From an uncultured Butyricicoccus sp. (lineage in GTDB: Bacteria; Bacillota; Clostridia; Oscillospirales; Butyricicoccaceae), in assembly GCA_900547195.1 (NCBI GenBank), contig URFQ01000049.1, forward strand, positions 1-19,133: a stretch of 19,133 nt of DNA, given 5' to 3'. The position numbers and the translations under genes are program-made. Shown piece by piece: positions 14,684-19,133 of this stretch. The first letter of the stretch is position 1; each line of letters starts with the position of its first letter. The notes under the pieces are model-generated. The model was not told where the DNA came from and did not search any database. It saw nothing but the letters and a program-made list of their open reading frames with translations.

Positions 14684-15190
14684 TTATCGGTATTGCTCCG
14701 CCCAGACGGCTTTGTTTGCCGCGAGCGAGGCGGGAACATCCAGCACGCGCTGGTTGCTGCTGCCGCGAAATTTTAGCTCAATGCTCTTTTGCGCGCGCAC
14801 AAAGCGGCCGTCCACAAGCAGATCGAGCTGCTCCAGTAGGGCGCGTACAGACGGATCCTCAAGCGACAGGAGCTGCTCAAAGGTGTAGCCGGTGTACGCC
14901 ATCAGGTGCTTGCCGCGCGCCTTGAGCGCTGCCGCCAGCTCGGCAAGCGCCGCCGCCTGGCAAAACGGTTCGCCCCCCGACAAGGTCACGCCTTTGAGGT
15001 AGGGCTTTTGATCAATTTCCGCGAGGATGTCCTCCAGCGGGGTTTCTGTCCCGCCGCTGAAGGCATGTGTCTGCGGATTGTGACAGCCCTCGCAGTGATG
15101 CGGGCACCCCTGCACAAAGACCGTGTAGCGGATGCCGGGGCCGTCCACAATGGATTCCGTGACAATCCCGGCCAGTTGTAAAGAACGCAT
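14684..15190 (-). CDS. nrdG: Anaerobic ribonucleotide reductase activating enzyme
   Basis: A 168-residue radical SAM protein. The cluster motif C29-X3-C33-X2-C36 (GCPHHCEGC) binds the 4Fe-4S that splits S-adenosylmethionine, and GGE at 72-74 (TLSGGEPF) is the SAM-binding loop. The N-terminal IVDGPGIRYTVFVQGCPHHC is characteristic of NrdG and other glycyl-radical activases; the short length and position beside nrdD point to NrdG. It generates the glycyl radical on the reductase in the cytoplasm under anoxia. The start lies one base after the upstream stop (TAAGATG), with no clear ribosome site of its own, so translation is probably coupled. The operon terminator follows at once. Confidence 0.95.
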   Translation of the reverse strand: MRSLQLAGIVTESIVDGPGIRYTVFVQGCPHHCEGCHNPQTHAFSGGTETPLEDILAEIDQKPYLKGVTLSGGEPFCQAAALAELAAALKARGKHLMAYTGYTFEQLLSLEDPSVRALLEQLDLLVDGRFVRAQKSIELKFRGSSNQRVLDVPASLAANKAVWAEQYR

Positions 15191-15191
15191 C

Positions 15192-15395
15192 TTATGCGCT
15201 GCGGCTGTCGGTCAGGGAGCAGCAGGAAGAGGCGTCGTGCTTGACGCGGTCATGCTCCTCTGCGCGCTTGCCGTTATTAAAACGGTCGAGCGTGCCGACC
15301 AGATAGCCGGTAATGCGGCGGATACGCTCAAAACCAACGCCCTCGCCAACCACTTCGACGCCGTTTATTTCGGTGACTTTAAACTGCTTTGCCAT
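15192..15395 (-). CDS. Stand-alone NrdD C-terminal (glycyl-radical-type) domain protein
   Basis: A 67-residue protein starting MAKQFKVTEINGVEVVGEGV, with its own ribosome site (GAAAGGGAG, 7 bases before ATG 15395). Residues about 22-53 read FERIRRITGYLVGTLDRF and NNGKRAEEHDRVKH. They align with the C-terminal end of full-length NrdD enzymes, for example, as I recall it, E. coli NrdD RRVCGYLGSPDARPF...GKQEEVKRRVKH. G30 in RRITGYL then corresponds to the radical glycine. A Cys-Cys pair (58-59) lies in the extra tail. It sits between nrdD (41-base gap) and nrdG (1-base gap). The likely role is as a separate glycyl-radical subunit or spare part for NrdD, comparable in idea to YfiD/GrcA for pyruvate formate-lyase. 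The role is inferred; similar small proteins are sometimes annotated as anaerobic ribonucleoside-triphosphate reductase. Confidence 0.8.
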   Translation of the reverse strand: MAKQFKVTEINGVEVVGEGVGFERIRRITGYLVGTLDRFNNGKRAEEHDRVKHDASSCCSLTDSRSA

Positions 15396-15436
15396 GATAA
15401 TACTCCCTTTCCATTGTATCGCGTAAATAAAATGTG

Positions 15437-17755
15437 TTAGCCCAGCGAGTTCGGGGTGCGGTCGGCTTCCTCCGCAGGATCGCCGTGATAGCCCACCGTC
15501 GTGCTGTTAAGATGTTTGTAGAGGCCGAGCTTACGCAGCTTGGCAAGCGGTACGCCTTCCCCTTCGTGGCGGCCGCAGCGCGGGCAGGCGTCGCCGATGA
15601 TGCCCGTATAGCCGCAAACCGGGTCGCGGTCGATCGGGTGGTTGATGGCGCCGTAGCCGATGCCGCATTCCTTCATGTAACGCACAACCTGCTCAAAGGC
15701 TTCAAGGTTCTGCGTCGGGTCGCCGTCGAGTTCGATATAGCTGATGTGGCCGCCATTGGTCAGCTCATGGTAGGGTGCTTCACGGCGGATCTTTTCAAAC
15801 GCGCTGATCGGATAATAGACCGGCACGTGGAATGAGTTGGTGTAGTAATCGCGGTCGGTCACGCCTTCGATCAGGCCGTAACGCTCGCGGTCGATTTTCA
15901 CGAAGCGGCCGGATAAGCCCTCCGCCGGGGTGGCGATGAGCGAGAAGTTCAGCCCATATTGCTCTGCCGCCTGATCCATGCGGTCGCGCATGTGGCCGAT
16001 AATTTCCAGCCCTAGGTTTTGCGCTTCGTCGTTTTCCCCGTGGTGCACGCCAATGAGCGCCTTGAGGCATTCCGCAAGGCCAATGAAGCCGCAGGTCAGC
16101 GTACCATGCTTCAGGACTTCCTCCACCGAGTCGTCCGGATCAAGCTTTTCCGAGTCGATCCAAACGCCTTCGCCCATCAGGAATGGGTAGTTCCGAACCT
16201 TCTTTTGGCACTGGATTTTAAAACGCGCCAGAAGCTGGTCGATGACAAGGTCGATTTTACGGTCGAGGTCTTCGAAGAAAAAATCAATGTCGCCGTGCGA
16301 ACGGATGGCGATGCGCGGCAGGTTGATCGAGGTAAAGGACAGGTTGCCGCGGCCGTTGACGATTTCACGCGCCGGATCATAGACGTTGCCGATCACCCGG
16401 GTGCGGCAGCCCATATAGGCGCACTCGGTCTCCGGATGGCCGGGACGGTAATACCTCAGGTTGTACGGCGCGTCGAGGAATGAAAAGTTCGGGAACATGC
16501 GCTTGGCAGACACGCGCATGGCGAGCTGAAACAAATCGTAGTTCGGCTCGCCGGGGTTGAAGTTCACACCATCCTTGACCTTGAAGATGTGGATGGGGAA
16601 AATCGAAGTTTCGCCGTTGCCAAGGCCGGCCTCGGTGGCGAGCAGCAGGCATTCCATCACGAGGCGCCCCTCGGCCGAGGTGTCGGTGCCGTAGTTTAAG
16701 GATGAGAACGGGATCTGCGCACCCGCGCGGGAGTGCATGGTGTTGAGGTTGTGCACCAGCGCTTCCATGGCCTGATAGGTGTTCCGGCGGGTCTCCTTCA
16801 CCGCATATTTGCGGACAAAACGCAGGATTTTATCGACGAGCTTTTCCTCGGCCTGCTCCAAAAGCACGGCGCGCACCGCTTCGTCAAAACCGTTGTCGCC
16901 CGCAAAGCAGGCCCATTTGCCGGTTTCCTTTTCGCAGCGGCCAATGACCGCCTTGCTCATCAGCTCGCCGTCCTCCTGCTCCAAATAGATTTCAAGCGCC
17001 TTGGTCAGATTCTCGGTAAAGGCGCGGCGGAAGGTCTTCTTTACGCCCGGCGCCATGGAATAATCAAAGTTCGGGACGCTCTGGCCGCCGTGTTGATCGT
17101 TTTGGTTGGACTGGATCGCGATGCAGGCGAGCGCCGAATACGAACGGATGTCGTTTGGCTCGCGCAGGAAGCCGTGGCCGGTCGAGAAACCATCCTGGAA
17201 CAGCTTCAACAGGTCGATCTGGCAGCAGGTGGTGGTCAGCGTCAGAAAATCGAGATCGTGGATATGGATGTCGCCCTCACGATGCGCCTTGGAGTGCTCC
17301 GGGTCGAGGATAAACATTTCATAGAACTGCTTGGCGCCCTCGGAGCCGTATTTGAGCATGGTGCCCATGGCGGTGTCGCCGTCAATGTTGGCGTTTTCAC
17401 GCTTGACGTCGTTTTCCAGCGAAGACTGGAATGTGAGGTCTTCGTACACCTTCATCAGGCGGGTGTTCATTTCACGCACACGGGTGCGCTCGTCGCGGTA
17501 GAGAATGTATTTCTTGGCGGTGCGCGCATGGCCATTCTTGACCAGCACCTTTTCTACTACATCTTGTACCTGTTCGACCGTGGGGCAGGTCAGCGAACCG
17601 GCTTCGAGAGCGGATTCCACTTGGCCGGCCAGCTCGGTCGCCATGTCGTAATCCCGGCCGCCGGAAGCCTGCGCCGCTTTAAAAATCGCCTCTGCAATTT
17701 TATCCAGCTCAAAATCCACGGTCCGGCCGTCTCGTTTGACGATCTGCTTAATCAT
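15437..17755 (-). CDS. nrdD: Anaerobic (class III) ribonucleoside-triphosphate reductase, catalytic subunit
   Basis: ATG 17755 (MIKQIVKRDGRTVDFELDKI) gives 772 residues. An upstream in-frame ATG at 17809 would add 18 residues without family support and would read through a leader hairpin. Residues 1-95 form an ATP-cone. Active-site elements are seen: TTTCCQIDLLKL (equivalent to the E. coli C79 region) and YMGCRTR (C290 region). The reaction is reduction of NTPs to dNTPs with formate. The C-terminal zinc site keeps C714, C724 and C727 (CGYTG...CPRC), but the first expected cysteine is Asp (DRDPVCG). The protein ends ...STTVGYHGDPAEEADRT... and lacks the usual RRVCGYL-type tail, which instead appears in the next gene. 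It is first in the nrd operon. Confidence 0.93.
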   Translation of the reverse strand: MIKQIVKRDGRTVDFELDKIAEAIFKAAQASGGRDYDMATELAGQVESALEAGSLTCPTVEQVQDVVEKVLVKNGHARTAKKYILYRDERTRVREMNTRLMKVYEDLTFQSSLENDVKRENANIDGDTAMGTMLKYGSEGAKQFYEMFILDPEHSKAHREGDIHIHDLDFLTLTTTCCQIDLLKLFQDGFSTGHGFLREPNDIRSYSALACIAIQSNQNDQHGGQSVPNFDYSMAPGVKKTFRRAFTENLTKALEIYLEQEDGELMSKAVIGRCEKETGKWACFAGDNGFDEAVRAVLLEQAEEKLVDKILRFVRKYAVKETRRNTYQAMEALVHNLNTMHSRAGAQIPFSSLNYGTDTSAEGRLVMECLLLATEAGLGNGETSIFPIHIFKVKDGVNFNPGEPNYDLFQLAMRVSAKRMFPNFSFLDAPYNLRYYRPGHPETECAYMGCRTRVIGNVYDPAREIVNGRGNLSFTSINLPRIAIRSHGDIDFFFEDLDRKIDLVIDQLLARFKIQCQKKVRNYPFLMGEGVWIDSEKLDPDDSVEEVLKHGTLTCGFIGLAECLKALIGVHHGENDEAQNLGLEIIGHMRDRMDQAAEQYGLNFSLIATPAEGLSGRFVKIDRERYGLIEGVTDRDYYTNSFHVPVYYPISAFEKIRREAPYHELTNGGHISYIELDGDPTQNLEAFEQVVRYMKECGIGYGAINHPIDRDPVCGYTGIIGDACPRCGRHEGEGVPLAKLRKLGLYKHLNSTTVGYHGDPAEEADRTPNSLG

Positions 17756-17783
17756 TGCCCTGTCTGTCCTTTCAGAATGCCAT

Positions 17784-17806
17784 AAAATTGCGAAAATCGC
17801 AATTTT
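17784..17806 (-). other. Leader hairpin before nrdD
   Basis: AAAATTGCGA and TCGCAATTTT form a perfect 10-bp stem with a three-base loop about 30 bases before the nrdD start. It lies between the predicted transcript start and the ribosome site AAAGGA. On the minus strand the stem ends in a short T-run, so it could act as an attenuator or affect translation. Confidence 0.5.
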
Positions 17807-17822
17807 CACAAAATTTCGTAGT

Positions 17823-17869
17823 TACAGCTTGTCCACCGCACAAGATATAGGGCCTGCGGACAAGCTGTA
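17823..17869 (-). other. 12-bp inverted repeat at the nrdD transcription start
   Basis: TACAGCTTGTCC (17823-17834) is repeated inverted as GGACAAGCTGTA (17858-17869), with 23 bases between. The outer edge coincides with the predicted nrdD transcript start, so it forms either a large 5' hairpin or an operator. The internal CTTGT...ACAAG pair (17828-17832 with 17840-17844) allows an alternative fold. A possible NrdR box lies inside the spacer. Confidence 0.6.
17838..17853 (-). promoter_or_regulatory. Possible NrdR box upstream of nrdD
   Basis: On the minus strand GCCCTATATCTTGTGC matches the recalled NrdR consensus ACACWATATATWGTGT at 12 of 16 positions. NrdR represses ribonucleotide reductase genes in most bacteria. 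NrdR sites normally come as pairs about 31 bases apart, and I find no good second copy at that spacing, so this is tentative. Confidence 0.4.
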
Positions 17870-17875
17870 CTTAGT

Positions 17876-17904
17876 ATTTTAGACTGTTTGCCTGCCCTTG
17901 TCAA
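17876..17904 (-). promoter_or_regulatory. Sigma-A promoter of the nrd operon
   Basis: On the minus strand a perfect TTGACA (17904-17899) and TAAAAT (17881-17876, five of six consensus) are 17 bases apart. The predicted start is near 17869, giving a leader of about 115 bases that includes two inverted repeats. Confidence 0.8.
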
Positions 17905-17975
17905 GGTAGCCGGAATGCTTTTGGCACATTATACGAAATCGCACGTTTTTTTTCTCGCATTTCGAGAGGCACCAT

Positions 17976-18004
17976 TTGACAGTATTGTGCATAAGCTGTT
18001 GATA
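17976..18004 (+). promoter_or_regulatory. Possible promoter of the ferritin-like gene
   Basis: A perfect TTGACA (17976-17981) is followed after 17 bases by TTGATA (17999-18004), a weak -10. The transcript would start only about 15 bases before the start codon, with the ribosome site AGGAGG at 18012-18017 close to its 5' end. A 5-bp inverted repeat TCTCG/CGAGA lies just upstream (17953-17967). Confidence 0.45.
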
Positions 18005-18026
18005 AAGCAATAGGAGGCGACATGCT

Positions 18027-18575
18027 GTGAATAAATGTGTGCACAATATGTTGATGACGCCATGGCCGAAGGTGGGGCCGCAGCAACCAAACCCCGCGCT
18101 GGTGCGCGCGCTCTTTGGCGCGTATGCCGGTCCGCGCGGAGAGCTGACGGCGGTGGCCGAGTATTTTTACAACAGCCTGCTCACTGGCGGGTCAGGGCTC
18201 AGCAATCTGTCCGAGCTGTTTGCCTGCGTCTCCCGCACGGAAATGGTACATCTGGAGAAACTGGGACAACTGATTTTGCAGTTTGGCGGCGACCCACGGC
18301 TGCTGAGCTATGCCAATGGGCGGCCAATGTGGTGGTCGTCGGGTGCGGTCACGTATCAGGGCGACGTGCCCTCCATGCTGCGCCGGGCGATTCAGGGGGA
18401 GCGGCAGGCGTGCGACGAGTACCGCAGGCTGGCGGACCGGATGGACGGCGCGCCACGGGCGCTGATCGAACGGATCCGTCAGGACGAAGAACACCACATC
18501 GAACTGTTCCAGCGTGCACTGCGTGGGCTGGAAGGGGATAAAACGGCGCAAAACGGGTATGCTGGGAAAGGGTAA
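18027..18575 (+). CDS. Ferritin-like di-metal protein (Mn-catalase/rubrerythrin-type four-helix bundle)
   Basis: A 182-residue protein read from GTG 18027, 9 bases after AGGAGG. Metal-ligand spacing of a ferritin-like bundle is seen: E39 (GELTAVAEYFY), E72-X2-H75 (RTEMVHLEKLG), E125 (QGERQACDEYR) and E154-X2-H157 (QDEEHHIELF). There is no rubredoxin domain, so it is not a classical rubrerythrin; the overall pattern is closer to small manganese-catalase or spore-coat CotJC-like proteins. The likely role is removal of peroxide or oxygen, or metal handling, in the cytoplasm. The desulfoferrodoxin gene next door supports an oxidative-stress role. An ATG at 18022 in another frame stops after two codons and overlaps the GTG. 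ATG 18048 is an alternative start. Confidence 0.8.
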   Translation: MNKCVHNMLMTPWPKVGPQQPNPALVRALFGAYAGPRGELTAVAEYFYNSLLTGGSGLSNLSELFACVSRTEMVHLEKLGQLILQFGGDPRLLSYANGRPMWWSSGAVTYQGDVPSMLRRAIQGERQACDEYRRLADRMDGAPRALIERIRQDEEHHIELFQRALRGLEGDKTAQNGYAGKG

Positions 18576-18584
18576 AAATATTGC

Positions 18585-18613
18585 TTGACAGCCGGCATCG
18601 GCTGTGGTATTGT
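18585..18613 (+). promoter_or_regulatory. Promoter of the desulfoferrodoxin gene with internal inverted repeat
   Basis: TTGACA (18585-18590) and TATTGT (18608-18613) are 17 bases apart. A perfect inverted repeat AGCCG-GCAT-CGGCT (18590-18603) fills most of the spacer, a position where a bound repressor would block polymerase. The regulator is unknown; it does not look like a PerR or Fur box. Confidence 0.65.
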
Positions 18614-18668
18614 ATTAGCAAATAGGAATAGTTATTAACTGTGATCCCTTCAAGGAGGCATGAGGAAA

Positions 18669-19049
18669 ATGAGTGACCCGCGTTTTTTTGTATGTGAGCA
18701 TTGCGGCAACCTAGTCGGCGTAATCCACGACGCCGGCGTACCGATGATGTGCTGCGGCCAGAAGATGACCGAGCTGATCCCCGGCAGCACAGACGCCGCG
18801 CAGGAGAAGCATGTCCCGGTCATCCGGGTCGAGGGCGACAAGGTGACCGTTTCTGTCGGTTCGGCATCGCATCCGATGGCGGAAGAGCATTCCATCCAGT
18901 GGATTTATCTGCAGACCGAAAAGGGCGGCCAGCGCAAGGCGCTCCTGCCCGGAGAAGCCCCGGAAGCGGTGTTTGCACTCGCAGGCGACAAGCCGGTTGC
19001 GGCATACGCATATTGCAACCTGCACGGCCTGTGGAAGGCAGCCGTATAA
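18669..19049 (+). CDS. Desulfoferrodoxin (superoxide reductase)
   Basis: A 126-residue protein. ATG 18669 is preferred because it is 10 bases after AAGGAGG (18652-18658); the ATG at 18660 is only one base away. The N-terminal desulforedoxin-type domain has C9-X2-C12 and C28-C29 for the Fe(Cys)4 center I. The C-terminal neelaredoxin-type domain has the EKHVP motif (46-50) with H48, then H68, H74, and C116/H119 (YCNLHGLW) for the catalytic Fe(His)4Cys center II. It reduces superoxide to peroxide without making oxygen, a typical defence of anaerobes. Both metal sites are complete. It has its own promoter and lies downstream of a ferritin-like protein that could deal with the peroxide made. Confidence 0.96.
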   Translation: MSDPRFFVCEHCGNLVGVIHDAGVPMMCCGQKMTELIPGSTDAAQEKHVPVIRVEGDKVTVSVGSASHPMAEEHSIQWIYLQTEKGGQRKALLPGEAPEAVFALAGDKPVAAYAYCNLHGLWKAAV

Positions 19050-19055
19050 ACGAAA

Positions 19056-19080
19056 AAGACAGCCGTACCCCGGCTGTCTT
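19056..19080 (+). terminator. Hairpin after the desulfoferrodoxin gene
   Basis: AAGACAGCCG (19056-19065) pairs perfectly with CGGCTGTCTT (19071-19080) around a 5-base loop, 6 bases after the stop codon. The following AGCTTGTCG is not a good U-run, but on the minus strand the arm is followed by TTTTTCG. It may thus mainly end a gene entering from beyond the right edge, or both. Confidence 0.6.
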
Positions 19081-19133
19081 AGCTTGTCGAAAAAGCTCCC
19101 CGCGCCACAGCGCGTATAAAATTCTCAAAAAAG

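Noticed and set aside
15396..15436. Simple frameshift separating the small glycyl-radical-type protein from nrdD
   Set aside because: The small gene has its own ribosome site and a new N-terminus of about 20 residues, and NrdD has its own extra tail of about 35 residues, so one shift cannot restore a normal fused protein.
18608..18650. AT-rich stretch after the desulfoferrodoxin promoter as a PerR/Fur box
   Set aside because: AATAGGAATAGTTATTAA lacks the symmetry of TTATAATNATTATAA and matches only by AT content.
1..19133. CRISPR arrays, tRNA, rRNA and insertion sequences
   Set aside because: No spaced repeat series, cloverleaf, rRNA-like sequence or transposase was seen on either strand.

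Overview
The window looks like chromosomal DNA from a GC-rich, strictly anaerobic Gram-positive bacterium, probably a gut-type Clostridia in or near the Oscillospiraceae/Ruminococcaceae. This rests on strong AGGAGG ribosome sites, consensus sigma-A promoters with 17-base spacers, a Bacillus-type (CGAAC-N4-GTTCG) LexA box, an oxygen-sensitive class III ribonucleotide reductase, a desulfoferrodoxin and a clostridial-type PEPCK-like protein. The taxon is an inference; no rRNA or tRNA gene is present.

Layout. Positions 1-1233 (minus) hold the N-terminal 411 codons of a sodium-dependent NSS-family transporter that runs off the window. Positions 1374-1809 (minus) hold a broken gene with one nonsense codon and one frameshift, followed by a large palindromic terminator (1834-1884). 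Positions 2051-3301 (minus) encode a membrane glycosyltransferase of family 2 behind a consensus promoter.

Positions 3499-11791 (plus) form the most interesting block. It is a compact, apparently intact set of phage head genes in the order seen in P22-like short-tailed phages: small protein (TerS position), large terminase, small membrane protein, portal, scaffold-like protein, major capsid protein with an Ig-like C-terminal domain, connector-like protein, large DNA-stabilisation/stopper-like protein, small membrane protein and ejection-like protein. It is driven by a consensus promoter carrying a perfect LexA/SOS box just after the predicted transcription start. No integrase, repressor, replication, tail fibre or convincing lysis gene is seen, and ordinary bacterial genes flank both sides. 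A domesticated, DNA-damage-induced capsid system (gene-transfer-agent-like or satellite-like) is a reasonable hypothesis; a decaying prophage is the alternative.

After the cassette come a P-loop protein of the DUF4914/PEPCK-like type with a structured leader (11843-13858), a shared bidirectional terminator, and a convergent iron-sulfur flavoprotein-like gene (13909-14580). An anaerobic ribonucleotide reductase operon follows on the minus strand: nrdD, then a 67-residue protein that looks like the missing glycyl-radical tail of NrdD, then nrdG. It has a good promoter, a possible NrdR box and unusual leader inverted repeats. The window ends with two plus-strand oxygen/iron-stress genes: a ferritin-like di-metal protein and a desulfoferrodoxin (superoxide reductase), which fit the life of an anaerobe meeting traces of oxygen.
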